Counted from the stretch's first letter, positions 8,070 through 17,194 are shown. The stretch is DNA of 37,641 nt from an uncultured Clostridium sp. (GCA_946553025.1 CAMNRM010000051.1:1-37641), one strand, 5' to 3'. Translations and numbers: made by a program. Notes: a model not told the origin generated them from the sequence alone.

Positions 8070-9758
8070 TTATCCAAGAACTGCCTTACAGTTCTTTTTA
8101 TAAAACGCGATTCCATATTTAAGAATATTCTCCATGCCGTCCCTGCGGAGTACTGCATCATACTGTCGGGTTTCAATCTGCGCCAGCGCTTCTTCACAGC
8201 CTTTTTCCAGATTACCCTCCTCTGCATATTTAATTTCGATGACAACTCCGGTTCGATCCTGTGTTTTTATCAAGATATCGCTGTAACCCTCGCCGGATTC
8301 TGCATTAGACTCAATCTCCCAGTTATTCTGATACTGTAAAAGCCCAAGTAAAAGGCCGTGAAAAAAATTTTCCTTCATTTCTTTTTTTACTGCCGTATCC
8401 CGAATGCTGATGGATTTCCACAGGTATCCCCTAAGCATTTCTTCTACTTCCAATACATTTCCGCCTGGAAATGCCTCACAGAAGCGCTTTAGTTTCCCTG
8501 CGTCCGCCCTGGTTTCTCCCCTAAACCACTCCTGGATCTGCTTCACAAACAGCTCCCGGATTTCCCGGTTTGGAATAGCCAGTTCCCACTGATCTCCGGC
8601 TCTCCTTCCCCTCTGGGTCAGATACCCGGCAGTAAATAACACGCTCCACAAATTATCAATGGATGCATCCAGTTCGCTGTAAGTCAGTTCCTGATTTATC
8701 GGCTTTACAATTGATTCCCCGGCAATTAAACGCTCGATCTCACTTCTGGTCTGCCGATCCGCCTTCCCAATAAACCGGCGTATCATCTCATTTCCGCTGG
8801 TATTGGCCCAGTAATTTTCCGGTTTTGCATCCCTGTCCTTAAGCAGCGCCTGAGTGTATTTCATTACGTCCCAGGGACAGTAAACCGATGTGCCGCTGAA
8901 CATATAGCCGTCATACCAGTCCCGCATCGTTTCAAGCGCCTCCTCTAACCCGAAATCCCTTAATAATTTTTCCACCTCACGGTCAGTAAATCCAAAAGCC
9001 GTATGAAAATAAGAATCTGTAATGGTCATCACATTCAAATTATTCAGGCCGGTAAAAATACTCTCCCTGGAAATTCTCAGGCATCCAGTGAGCACCGCAA
9101 AATAGAGGTATTCGTTCGTTTTTAATGCATTGCCGAACAGACTGCGAAGCAGGGAAACCATCTCTCCATAATATCCCGCCTGGAATGCCTTATCCAGGGG
9201 CACATCATACTCGTCAATCAGAAGAATCACCTTGCTGTCATAATGCCTGGATAAAAGCCGCGAAAGTATCTTTAAACTGGTCAGCAGAACATCTTTTTCC
9301 ATCGTAAACCGGCCTTTTTCGTTCACATGAACCAATGCCCGATACATATTCTTTTCATCATTGGTTAATTTATCGCTTTTCTCCAAAAATGAAAACCTCA
9401 TAGCCTCCATTCCGATCACCGGTCGCAGGGCAGTACATGCTTCCTGATAGGTTGGCCCATCCAAACTTTTCAGCGATATGGACACCACCGGAAAACTTCC
9501 CATATACTTCTCACATAATTCTTTTTCCCGGGATATTTCCAATCCCTCAAATAATGTCTGGTCACTGCCAATCTCAAAAAAGGCTTTTAACATACTCATA
9601 TTCAGTGACTTGCCAAAACGGCGGGGACGGGTAAATAAATTCACCTTTCCCCAGTTATTTAACAGTTCGGCAATAAACATGGTTTTATCAATATAGTAAA
9701 AGTTTTCTTTAAAAAATTCTTCAAAGCTTTCGATACCAACAGGCAATTTTTTTTTCAT
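8070..9758 (-). CDS. AAA-ATPase-like / PD-(D/E)XK nuclease-like protein
   Basis: 562 residues. The N-terminal half matches the AAA-ATPase-like family abundant in gut Firmicutes and Bacteroidetes: LPVGIESFEEFFKENFYYID, Walker A variant RPRRFGKS at 44-51 and Walker B VILLIDEYD. The C-terminal part carries GYSDILIKTQ and GVVIEIKYAE, the D...ExK pattern of the associated PD-(D/E)XK (DUF1703-type) domain. The function of the family is not established; members occur in many near-copies per genome and may be selfish or defensive. Start set at ATG 9758, eight bases after AAAGGAG; a GTG nine bases upstream overlaps that site. It stands alone on the minus strand; 9759-9953 upstream is AT-rich and shows no gene. 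Confidence 0.88.
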   Translation of the reverse strand: MKKKLPVGIESFEEFFKENFYYIDKTMFIAELLNNWGKVNLFTRPRRFGKSLNMSMLKAFFEIGSDQTLFEGLEISREKELCEKYMGSFPVVSISLKSLDGPTYQEACTALRPVIGMEAMRFSFLEKSDKLTNDEKNMYRALVHVNEKGRFTMEKDVLLTSLKILSRLLSRHYDSKVILLIDEYDVPLDKAFQAGYYGEMVSLLRSLFGNALKTNEYLYFAVLTGCLRISRESIFTGLNNLNVMTITDSYFHTAFGFTDREVEKLLRDFGLEEALETMRDWYDGYMFSGTSVYCPWDVMKYTQALLKDRDAKPENYWANTSGNEMIRRFIGKADRQTRSEIERLIAGESIVKPINQELTYSELDASIDNLWSVLFTAGYLTQRGRRAGDQWELAIPNREIRELFVKQIQEWFRGETRADAGKLKRFCEAFPGGNVLEVEEMLRGYLWKSISIRDTAVKKEMKENFFHGLLLGLLQYQNNWEIESNAESGEGYSDILIKTQDRTGVVIEIKYAEEGNLEKGCEEALAQIETRQYDAVLRRDGMENILKYGIAFYKKNCKAVLG

Positions 9759-9953
9759 AGCACGCACTCCTTTATCGTTCTTGCCGCCTTTTTACGTTTT
9801 CGTCTGCCTTCTATACTTCTCCTCCATCTTCCTTTGATTATTCTTCCCTCTATTATAAGAAAAAGCTGGGAGAATAACAAGAACAAATCATTCACGTCCA
9901 ACTTCCATCCTGTCTGTTTGTTAATGTCCACATATTCACAATAACATCTGCTT

Positions 9954-10190
9954 CTAAATCTGCTCCGCTAATTGAGAAAACCGCTTTGCCAATTCCGATT
10001 TTAAGATAAATTCATCAATAAACGCATTTTTTAAATACCAGGAAAACCGTACATCTTCGGTACCGCTCATTAAAATCAGGCGGATTTGAGGATTGAGCTT
10101 GCGCACGATTTCGCACAGCTCCACCCCGTTCATACAGGGCATGGAATAGTCCGTTAAGATTAAGTCACAGGAATCAAGCGTCTGTACCGA
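9954..10190 (-). pseudogene. Response regulator receiver fragment
   Basis: The C-terminal two thirds of a receiver domain: DLILTDYSMPCMNGVELC has the phosphoacceptor Asp, LILMSGTE the conserved Ser/Thr strand, and FILKSE the conserved Lys. The beginning is missing and the fragment joins directly to a transporter remnant upstream. About 75 residues remain with no output domain. Probably the leftover of a regulator once located near the transporter. Confidence 0.75.
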
Positions 10191-10429
10191 TGCAAAGCCC
10201 AAGAGGAAGCGCCAGAATAATGTTAATGATAAAACCAACCACCTGAATCGGGATTAAGATGTGCCACAGTTCATTGACATCCATCCCCAGCACCGTGGCC
10301 GCCCGTGCAACCGGACCGCCCCAGGGCAGAAGTAGGAATCACCGCCAGAACGACAATCGGCGACATCTTGCCCTTTAAAAGCAAAATGACGATCAATGCA
10401 ATCATAATAAACCCGACCAGTGCAGCCAT
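10174..10429 (-). pseudogene. CitMHS-type citrate transporter remnant
   Basis: Two frames are needed. From ATG 10429, with GGAGGAGG nine bases upstream, it reads MAALVGFIMIALIVILLLKG and KMSPIVVLAVIPTSAL. After a frame change it reads LLPWGGPVARAATVLGMD and ELWHILIPIQVVGFIINIIL, a conserved block from the middle of CitMHS family citrate:cation symporters. Most of the protein between and after these blocks is lost. The intact start and ribosome site suggest recent decay. The boundary with the receiver fragment is near 10185-10195. Confidence 0.75.
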
Positions 10430-10589
10430 ATGTAGTACCTCCTCCGTAAATGTTTGATGGTTCTACATTAACATCCTGCACTTAATATTCCGTGACCGTA
10501 TTCTTACAGTTGGTTAAGATAGCAAAAAATTTTACTTCTCTCATTCCCTTATCCATTTCCTGTTATGATTTCCTTAAAACAAAAACAGA

Positions 10590-11135
10590 TTAAAAAAGCG
10601 GCACTATCCCATAAAAAACCACCCCCAGCACTGCCGCGCTGGTAATAACCCTGGGTACCGACCATTTCCTTTTCACCAGCAGATACAGCATCATCAGCCC
10701 AATCCCCACCGAGGAGGGCGAAACCTTTCCCTGAACCATATAATTTTCCATGCTCAAGGTCAGGATAACGCTAAAAATCATGGCAATGCAGATGGGCTTT
10801 ACCCACGCCATCACCGCCTGCATCGCCTCGCTTTTACGAAACTTTTCAAAGAACACGGCGGCTGCCAGTGTAAGGGTAAACGCCGGCATCAGTACCCCGG
10901 CTACCGCTGCAATGCCGCCGGGAAAACCCGCCGCCTGTGTCCCCGCAAAAGTAGCACAGTTAATCCCCAAAGGCCCCGGCGTCATCTCTGCGATGGCAAC
11001 CAGATTCGTCATATCTTCCGCACTCATCCACTGGTGTGCCTGCATCTCTTCCAAAATCAGCGGAACCATGGACATTCCGCCGAAGCTGGTAAATCCGATT
11101 TTAATAAAGGATAAAAATAATTCCAGATAAACCAT
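10590..11135 (-). CDS. Chromate transporter family protein, second half-unit
   Basis: 181 residues, very hydrophobic, about five or six membrane segments. Contains FIKIGFTSFGGMSMVPLILE and AIAEMTPGPLGIN, the FGG and TPGP signatures of the ChrA/CHR family. In the two-gene form of this family the two halves are thought to assemble as a heterodimer. It follows its partner by 18 bp, with GGAAGGAGG as ribosome site. Anion export is the family role; chromate itself may not be the natural substrate in a gut anaerobe. A remnant citrate carrier lies just downstream. Confidence 0.9.
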   Translation of the reverse strand: MVYLELFLSFIKIGFTSFGGMSMVPLILEEMQAHQWMSAEDMTNLVAIAEMTPGPLGINCATFAGTQAAGFPGGIAAVAGVLMPAFTLTLAAAVFFEKFRKSEAMQAVMAWVKPICIAMIFSVILTLSMENYMVQGKVSPSSVGIGLMMLYLLVKRKWSVPRVITSAAVLGVVFYGIVPLF

Positions 11136-11153
11136 GCAGCCTCCTTCCTGACA

Positions 11154-11702
11154 CTAACGCAAAACCCGCCGCAGCACAAGCGCCGCAGCCACTCCGAGAA
11201 CCACCAGAAGGACATTGCTGACACCGGCAAACCAGGAAAGCAGAAACGCTCCCCCGCAAATCAGGATTCCCTTTTTCTTTGCCAATGCATCCCTGCCCAG
11301 TGAAAAAGCAGCGCTGCCGATAATGGGAACCACGGCTGCCTGTATTCCCCGCAGAGCGCCGTGACACCAGTAATTGGTTTTCAGTACATTGTAAAAGCAA
11401 GTCACCACGGATAAAATAAGAACTGCCGGACAGATAATCCCCAGGACAGCACAAAGCCCTCCCCAAAACCCTCCGACATGATAGCCAAACAGCATACTGA
11501 TATTGGTAATCATAATTCCTGGAATGGACTTCCCCACAGCCACCATTTCCAGCAGTTCATCTTTCGTTATCCACTGCCGCCGATCTACAAACTCCTGCTC
11601 CATCTGCGCTAAGATGCTCCATCCCCCGCCGAAGGTAAAGCAGCCGATTTTAAAGAAAAAGGCAAACAGCATCAGCCCGTTTTTTATCTTTTCTTTCTTC
11701 AT
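11154..11702 (-). CDS. Chromate transporter family protein, first half-unit
   Basis: 182 residues, about five or six membrane segments. FKIGCFTFGGGWSILAQMEQ and VAVGKSIPGIMITN are the CHR family signatures, with SIPG in place of TPGP. ATG at 11702 is chosen: AAAGGGTG lies six bases upstream and a GTG nine bases earlier sits inside that site. It forms a two-gene operon with the half-unit downstream. The 255 bp up to the divergent acetyltransferase contain a perfect dyad at 11771-11794. Confidence 0.9.
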   Translation of the reverse strand: MKKEKIKNGLMLFAFFFKIGCFTFGGGWSILAQMEQEFVDRRQWITKDELLEMVAVGKSIPGIMITNISMLFGYHVGGFWGGLCAVLGIICPAVLILSVVTCFYNVLKTNYWCHGALRGIQAAVVPIIGSAAFSLGRDALAKKKGILICGGAFLLSWFAGVSNVLLVVLGVAAALVLRRVLR

Positions 11703-11770
11703 CACATTCACCCTTTTCTTTCACTTTACCATCCCTGGCTTTGGTTGTAAACTATATTCTTGCTTATAGG

Positions 11771-11794
11771 GTGTATAGATGTAAAGCTATACAC
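11771..11794. promoter_or_regulatory. Perfect inverted repeat upstream of the chromate-type transporter pair
   Basis: GTGTATAG, eight bases (atgtaaag), CTATACAC: 8-bp arms with no mismatch. The CTATACAC half-site also occurs in the LysR-type palindrome at 4265, there with the opposite arm order. A regulator-binding site is the likeliest meaning; the protein is unknown. Confidence 0.5.
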
Positions 11795-11957
11795 GCCATT
11801 CAAAATCTTTTGTATTTCTGCCATGAGGAAGTAAAGTAAAAAACAGGACAATAAAGAAAAAATATGTTATGATAGCTGATGATTGACGAAATAAAAAATG
11901 AATAAGAAAAGGAATAGGGAAAACAGGATAAACATAAAAATAAGGAGATGGGATATT

Positions 11958-12479
11958 ATGGAAATTATTGGAAATCAGGTGGTTCTTAGGTCGATGAATG
12001 ACCAAGATAAAGATTTGCTTCTGGATTTATGTCAGGATTTGGCAGGTACAAAGGTAACCGGCGGCTACACCTCCCCCAGATCCCCCATGCGTCCGATACG
12101 TGTATTTTATTCTCTGCAAAATTCAGCCACCCATCTGCCCTGCATTATCGCAGATAAGAAAAACCCGCAAAACGGCTGGGGAATAATTATTCTTTCCCAT
12201 ATGGATTTTGACCGCAAAACGGCAGAGATTTATATTAAGCTGATAACCCCTGCCCGGGGGAAAGGCTATGCCCAGGATGCCATAAATACCCTTGTTGTTT
12301 ATGCATTTCAGGAACTTGGTCTGAAGCATCTGTACGCAAATATTCAGGAACACAATACCGCTTCTCAAAAATTATGTGAGAAATGCGGGTTTAAACAAGA
12401 ATGCCTGCAGCAAAGCCGGGCTGACCGCTATGGAAATCATCGGAATATTTATGTTTATGGGATTAGCAGTAGTGTATAA
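11958..12479 (+). CDS. GNAT family N-acetyltransferase
   Basis: 173 residues. The acetyl-CoA binding region appears as ITPARGKGYAQDAINTLVVY (RGKGYA is the R/Q-x-x-G-x-G/A loop), followed by GLKHLYANIQEHNTASQKLC and EKCGFKQE, the usual C-terminal GNAT motif. TAAGGAG precedes the ATG at 11958; the open frame continues 60 bp upstream without a ribosome site. The resemblance is to the RimJ/RimL-like or small-molecule acetyltransferase group; the substrate cannot be named. It stands alone, convergent with the operon ending at 12583. Confidence 0.88.
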   Translation: MEIIGNQVVLRSMNDQDKDLLLDLCQDLAGTKVTGGYTSPRSPMRPIRVFYSLQNSATHLPCIIADKKNPQNGWGIIILSHMDFDRKTAEIYIKLITPARGKGYAQDAINTLVVYAFQELGLKHLYANIQEHNTASQKLCEKCGFKQECLQQSRADRYGNHRNIYVYGISSSV

Positions 12480-12582
12480 TTAAATTACACAGCAAAGGAT
12501 ACTAATAAAAGACATAGCAAACATGCTGTCTGCCATGCCTCTTATTAACCATTTCGTCAAATTTTTGCTTTAAATAACCTTC

Positions 12583-13683
12583 TTATTTTCTATCAATAAT
12601 CTGCTCCGCAATCTTTGCTCCCATATGATAAGTGGACAAAACGGTTTTTCCTTCTTCCCAAATATCTCTGGTTGCTGCCCCATCCTGGAGAACCTGTTTT
12701 ACTGCCTGCTCAATCCTACAGGCTTCTTCCTCCAGCCCAAAACTATAGCGAAGCATTAAAGCTCCTGCCATAATCATTCCTACAGGGTTTACGACCTGCT
12801 TTCCAATAACAGACTCATCCGGGTAATGAAGCTGATTAGGTGTGTAAATTCCCCGGCCATCCTGATTTACTTCAGCCGACGCATATAGATAAGGAGTTCC
12901 TGTCATCTGCGTCCCTTCATCCGAAATAATATCTCCAAAAAGATTTGAAGTGACAATGACATCAAAATTCTGCGGCGATTCTAATATCCGCATAGCGGCG
13001 TTATCAATATAGAAATGATCCAATGCAATATTCGGATATTCTGCTGCTGTTTCTTTTATGGTCTGACGCCAAAGCCGTGAACTTTCCAGCACATTGGATT
13101 TATCCAGGCTGCTCACCTTTTTCTTCCTTTTTTGCGCCATGGTAAAGGCAATTCTGGCTGTCTGTGCCACAATTTTTTCATTATAATACTCATATTCATA
13201 AGCTTCCAGCCCATCTGTTCCCTGTGAGCGTATCTTATCCGAACATAATACACCGCCTACAATATCCCGCACAAAGACAATATCCAGCCCTTTTTCTAAT
13301 ATTCTTTCTTTCAGCGGAGAAAAAGACCACAGAGAAGGATAAACATTTACCGGACGAATATTTGTTGTCACTTCCATCCCCCGGCGCAGACCCATTAAAG
13401 CCGCTTCCGGTCGTTTATCCAAGGGAAGGGACTGATACTTTTTTAATCCGGTATTGCCAAATAAAACAGCAGGCACGCCCCGGCAGATAGCTAAAGATTC
13501 AGGCGGCAGCGGATCAAAACATTCTTCAATACTTTCTCCGCAGGCTGCCACCGGATAAAGCTTAAGTTTATGCCCAAATTTACGGCATACCGTATCCAGT
13601 ACATGAATCGCTGCTTCCATCATTTCCGGGCCTACGCCATCCCCCTTAATTACTGCCGCTTCCAGTATTTTTCCTCCACTCAC
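12583..13683 (-). CDS. 3-isopropylmalate/isocitrate dehydrogenase family enzyme
   Basis: 366 residues, full length for the beta-decarboxylating dehydrogenase family. Motifs: AAVIKGDGVGPEMMEAA, LMGLRRGMEVTTNIRPV (substrate arginines), FVRDIVGGVLC, SSLDKSNVLESSRLWR, DHFYIDNAAMRI and VTSNLFGDIISDEG (metal-binding aspartates). The reaction is oxidation of a 3-substituted malate at C2 with loss of CO2, giving a 2-oxoacid and NAD(P)H. Starts at GTG 13683 after AAAGGGG. Last gene of the seven-gene operon, which lacks leuA and amino-acid aminotransferases, so a catabolic role is more likely than leucine synthesis. Candidate substrates: erythro-3-methylmalate, 3-isopropylmalate, isocitrate. Confidence 0.88.
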   Translation of the reverse strand: MSGGKILEAAVIKGDGVGPEMMEAAIHVLDTVCRKFGHKLKLYPVAACGESIEECFDPLPPESLAICRGVPAVLFGNTGLKKYQSLPLDKRPEAALMGLRRGMEVTTNIRPVNVYPSLWSFSPLKERILEKGLDIVFVRDIVGGVLCSDKIRSQGTDGLEAYEYEYYNEKIVAQTARIAFTMAQKRKKKVSSLDKSNVLESSRLWRQTIKETAAEYPNIALDHFYIDNAAMRILESPQNFDVIVTSNLFGDIISDEGTQMTGTPYLYASAEVNQDGRGIYTPNQLHYPDESVIGKQVVNPVGMIMAGALMLRYSFGLEEEACRIEQAVKQVLQDGAATRDIWEEGKTVLSTYHMGAKIAEQIIDRK

Positions 13684-13727
13684 TTTATACCCCTTTCATC
13701 AAATGTTCAGGTTTATGATGTTTGACT

Positions 13728-14831
13728 TCAGCAAGAAAACCCATTCCACACAGGAGCCCCAGTATAAACCTTCGCCTTTTCTTCACCCCTTAACACACGA
13801 ATTGCCCCGGCTGCCAGCGCCTCCATTTCAAATTCCCCTGCCATCACTTCCAACGGCGCAATAAAGGAGAGCATATCCCTCAAATAATCAACCACATATT
13901 GGTCGTGGGAAATCCCTCCCGTCAGGATAATGGCGTCCACTTTCCCCTTTAATACTGCCGCCATTGCCCCTGCCGTTTTGCCGATTTCATAGATCATGGC
14001 ATCATAAATCCGCTTGGCATAGGCGTCCCCATTTCGGATCATTTCTCCCACTTCCCTGGCATCGGAAGTTCCCAGATGATCCACCAGCCCGCCGGTTTTC
14101 GTCACCTTATCCCGCATTTCTTTTTCTGTAAATTTCCCGGAATAGCACATGGCAATCACATCCTTTACCGGAAGCTGACCGCAGCGTGTAGGTGCCATGG
14201 GGCCATCTCCATTCGCAATATCATTGGAGTCTATCATTTTCCCGTGATGATGGGCGGTTACGGAAATTCCGCCGCCGATATGACAGATAATCAAGTTCAG
14301 TTCTTCATACTTTTTCCCCACCTGCGCCCCGTAGCGAATGCCGATTTCCTTCTGGTTTAAGGCATGAATCCTGCTCTCCCGGTAAATCCCTTTCAACCCG
14401 GTTACTCTTGCCACATCGCAAAACTCATCCACATCCGGCGGATTCACCACAAAAGCCTGACCGCCGTATTCCTTAGAAAATGCCGCCGCAAGCTGTGCCC
14501 CCAAAGTAGCCGGATGCTTTACCGTATACCCTTCTCTGGCGTGTTCTAAAAGCATTTCCCCGATTTCATATACGCCGCCCTCCACATTCACCAATCCGCC
14601 GCCCCGTGCAGAAAAAGCATCTATTCCTTCAAGGCTCTGTCCGGCCTTTTTCAGTTCTTCTACTATGGTTTCCCTGCGGTAATCAAACTGATCCCGAATT
14701 TCTTTAAACTCTTTCAGCTTATTGGCATCATGGGAAACATTTTTAGAAAATACGGCTTTATCATTTTCAAACATGGCAATTTTCGTTGATGTTGAACCTG
14801 GATTAATCGCAAATACTTTATAGGTTTTCAT
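13728..14831 (-). CDS. buk: Butyrate kinase family acyl kinase
   Basis: 367 residues, normal length for Buk. Motifs: FAINPGSTSTKIAMFEND (ASKHA phosphate loop), SARGGGLVNVEGGVYEI, FVVNPPDVDEFCDVARVTGL, LIICHIGGGISVTAHHHGKM, RCGQLP and IILTGGISHDQ. The enzyme turns an acyl-phosphate and ADP into a fatty acid and ATP. Homologues accept straight and branched C3-C5 acyl groups. ATG 14831 has AAAAAAGGAG upstream; the longer frame to 14903 runs through an intra-operon hairpin and is unlikely. With the phosphate acyltransferase upstream it forms the ATP-yielding end of the operon's pathway. Confidence 0.92.
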   Translation of the reverse strand: MKTYKVFAINPGSTSTKIAMFENDKAVFSKNVSHDANKLKEFKEIRDQFDYRRETIVEELKKAGQSLEGIDAFSARGGGLVNVEGGVYEIGEMLLEHAREGYTVKHPATLGAQLAAAFSKEYGGQAFVVNPPDVDEFCDVARVTGLKGIYRESRIHALNQKEIGIRYGAQVGKKYEELNLIICHIGGGISVTAHHHGKMIDSNDIANGDGPMAPTRCGQLPVKDVIAMCYSGKFTEKEMRDKVTKTGGLVDHLGTSDAREVGEMIRNGDAYAKRIYDAMIYEIGKTAGAMAAVLKGKVDAIILTGGISHDQYVVDYLRDMLSFIAPLEVMAGEFEMEALAAGAIRVLRGEEKAKVYTGAPVWNGFSC

Positions 14832-14859
14832 GATTGTTTTCTCCTTTTTTACTTTTTTG

Positions 14860-14890
14860 AAAAGGCACAGCAAGATAACATTGCCATGCC
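14860..14890 (-). terminator. Intra-operon hairpin before the kinase gene
   Basis: On the minus strand GGCATGGCAA, seven bases, TTGCTGTGCC forms a 10-bp stem with two G-U pairs, followed by TTTTC. It sits in the 120-bp gap between transporter and kinase, the longest gap in the operon. It could be a partial terminator, an attenuator or an mRNA-processing site. Confidence 0.45.
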
Positions 14891-14951
14891 TTTCCAAAAT
14901 CATTTATTTTGCAGAATTTTTTGATTTTTAGGTTATATTTTTTTCTTTATA

Positions 14952-16286
14952 TTAGTGGAACATCGGATACAGCAGCCCAATCCAGATAACCATCAGCGCC
15001 CCTCCGATACGGGTGGAGATAGAAGCGAAAGCTAATAGATTCATCCGGTTTGCCGCAGACAGAACTGCCAGGTCGCCGGAGCCGCCGATATTGCAGCAGC
15101 AAAGTCCTGCTGTAACGCCTGCTTCGTAAGACCACAGCCCGGAAATCCGCCCAAAAAGCATAGCTCCGATAAACGCACCCAACACCGCCATAATAATAAC
15201 CACAAAAGAACCAATACTGAAGAACTCCGCCAGTGTCGCAAATTTCAGCGAATTAATACCGATACCTGCAATCAGCATAGGAAGCAGGGATTTTAACGCA
15301 AAATTCATGGAATACACACAGTTATCGCCAATCTTGTCCGGGATAATCCCTGTACATTTAATCATAATGCCAAAAATAATCGTCCAGGCCAGACCAGGGA
15401 TTACACTTAGTCCCGGAAGCTGCCCGAAAATATTTCCAAGCAGGTAAAGGCAGAAACTCATAAAGATACCGGAGCCAAGGGCAATATAATCCGCAGATGT
15501 TGCCGGGCGCTTTTCGCCTTCTGTATCCACAGAGGCTCCCTTTGCCCGCAGAATATCCCCGCCGCCGTTTAAGCCTTTCATCTTTTCTGTAACCGCGCCG
15601 CCCACTGCCGCCATAACTACGGCAAGCACATTGGCAATCGATGCATAACAGAGAAACTGTCCCGCCATAGGTGTCATATCTGTACCGGACAAGCTGCTGT
15701 ACAGCGCCGGAAGTGTGGTCATCGCACCGCCGGAACCGCCGGACATACAGGGTGCACCGATATTAAATAATGCTTCCGGCACACCAAACCCGGTCACTAA
15801 TCCCGCCAGCATACAAAATCCCAGGGCAAAAAGCTGGCTTCCCAAAATCGTCGGCAGATACCTTGCCGTCGCTCCCAAAAGCACTTTCCGATCCATAACC
15901 AGAATAGAACCTACAAGCAGCATGGCAATATACGCATCCTGGAAGCCGCCGGACATCAGCACCTTCGTTCCATTGACCAGTTCCTGGGGCACCAGTCCAA
16001 TAAAATTCATAAAGGAAGCACCTAACAGGGGCAAAAGACACGCGCCGCCCAGATAGTTATTGACAATGGGAATGGTATTGCCCAGCCAGAAAAAAATTCC
16101 TCCCACAGCCATTAAAAACGCAATGGTCATAATAAAGCTGGTGGCTACATAGCTTCCCGCATCATTCGAGTAAATCTTTACGGTAGGCATAAAACCAAGA
16201 TACACCGATGCCATAACAATAGCGAAAAAAACTACAAAATACTTTGCCGATAAACCGCAGACTTTAAAATTTATTTTCTTTTCCAT
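14952..16286 (-). CDS. 2-hydroxycarboxylate transporter (CitS/MleP family)
   Basis: 444 residues, about 11 hydrophobic segments. The two re-entrant-loop signatures of the 2HCT family are present: PCMSGGSGGAMTTLPALYS in the first half and CNIGGSGDLAVLSAANRMN with AFASISTRIGGALM in the second, which includes the arginine region known to bind substrate carboxylates in CitS. Family members carry citrate, malate, citramalate or related 2-hydroxy-carboxylates with Na+ or H+, or in exchange for products. It lies between the phosphate acyltransferase and kinase genes, so it probably imports the pathway's substrate. AGGGGG precedes the ATG. Confidence 0.9.
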   Translation of the reverse strand: MEKKINFKVCGLSAKYFVVFFAIVMASVYLGFMPTVKIYSNDAGSYVATSFIMTIAFLMAVGGIFFWLGNTIPIVNNYLGGACLLPLLGASFMNFIGLVPQELVNGTKVLMSGGFQDAYIAMLLVGSILVMDRKVLLGATARYLPTILGSQLFALGFCMLAGLVTGFGVPEALFNIGAPCMSGGSGGAMTTLPALYSSLSGTDMTPMAGQFLCYASIANVLAVVMAAVGGAVTEKMKGLNGGGDILRAKGASVDTEGEKRPATSADYIALGSGIFMSFCLYLLGNIFGQLPGLSVIPGLAWTIIFGIMIKCTGIIPDKIGDNCVYSMNFALKSLLPMLIAGIGINSLKFATLAEFFSIGSFVVIIMAVLGAFIGAMLFGRISGLWSYEAGVTAGLCCCNIGGSGDLAVLSAANRMNLLAFASISTRIGGALMVIWIGLLYPMFH

Positions 16287-16297
16287 GTGTAATCCCC

Positions 16298-17194
16298 CTA
16301 ATTTTTCCCGACCAGAGCCGCCAGGACAATGGACATATACTTGTCATCTGCACTTGCCGCCCGCGACACCAAAAGCACCGGAACCCGGGCTCCTAAGACT
16401 ACACCTCCGGTCCGTCCGCCTCCAATTACGGTAATGGTCTTTGCTGCAATATTGCCGCTGACCAAATCGGGAACGACTAAAAGATCCGCATCCCCTGCCA
16501 CCGGGCTTTCATACCCTTTAATAGAAGCAGCATCCGGGTCCATCGCCAAGTCGTAGCTTATCGGCCCTTCGATAATGCACCCTTCCACCCCTTCAGCCTT
16601 AATTTCTGCTGCTTCTACCGTTTCTTTCATCTTGGGATTTACCTTCTCCACCGCCGCCAGAACAGCCACCTTCGGCTGTTCAACACCCAGGGCGTGAAAC
16701 GCACTTACTGCATTGGCAATCGCTGCTTTTTTCTGTTCCTTGGTAGGATAGGTCAGAAGTGCCGGGTCAGTAATGGCAAATACTTTATGGTAATGGGGGC
16801 TTTCCATAAATCCCACCAGACTCATGGTATCGCTCTTTCGGATTCCATGCTCTTTATTCACCAGAACCTTCATCAGCGCCCCAGTTTCCGTTTTGCCCTT
16901 CATAATGCAGTCCACTTCGCCTGCCCGCGCCATATCCGCCGCTTTCTGGATACTTTCGATGGGATCTTTTACGTCAATAATCGTCATATCTTCTGCATGG
17001 ACGCCAAGCTTGTCCAAAATCTCACGAATGGCAGGCTCATCCCCAATCAAGACCGGCTCCACCATGCCGTCCTTCCAGGCGTGGCAGACAGCCTCTAATG
17101 TATGCTCATCCTGGGCCGGTGTTACTGCCACACGGCGCTTTACCGGCATGGCACGCAGCCTGTCCTTTAACTGCTCAAAATTTTTAATTATCAT
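16298..17194 (-). CDS. ptb: Phosphate butyryltransferase family enzyme
   Basis: 298 residues, the length of Ptb rather than Pta. Motifs: KRRVAVTPAQDEHTLEAV, DCIMKGKTETGALMKVLVNK, ITDPALLTYPT, CIIEGPISYDLAMDPDAA, DLLVVPDLVSGNIAAKT and the C-terminal GARVPVLLVSRAASADDKYM. It exchanges the CoA of an acyl-CoA for phosphate. It starts 7 bp after the LeuD-LeuC fusion stops and ends 11 bp before the transporter gene. Together with the kinase it would convert acyl-CoA made by the ferredoxin oxidoreductase into acid plus ATP. Propionyl-, isovaleryl- and butyryl-CoA all fit the family; the sequence does not choose between them. Confidence 0.92.
   Translation of the reverse strand: MIIKNFEQLKDRLRAMPVKRRVAVTPAQDEHTLEAVCHAWKDGMVEPVLIGDEPAIREILDKLGVHAEDMTIIDVKDPIESIQKAADMARAGEVDCIMKGKTETGALMKVLVNKEHGIRKSDTMSLVGFMESPHYHKVFAITDPALLTYPTKEQKKAAIANAVSAFHALGVEQPKVAVLAAVEKVNPKMKETVEAAEIKAEGVEGCIIEGPISYDLAMDPDAASIKGYESPVAGDADLLVVPDLVSGNIAAKTITVIGGGRTGGVVLGARVPVLLVSRAASADDKYMSIVLAALVGKN

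Noticed and set aside
10254-10481. Open frame on the minus strand through the transporter remnant
   Set aside because: Another frame gives clear CitMHS blocks with a ribosome site, so this one is a shadow.
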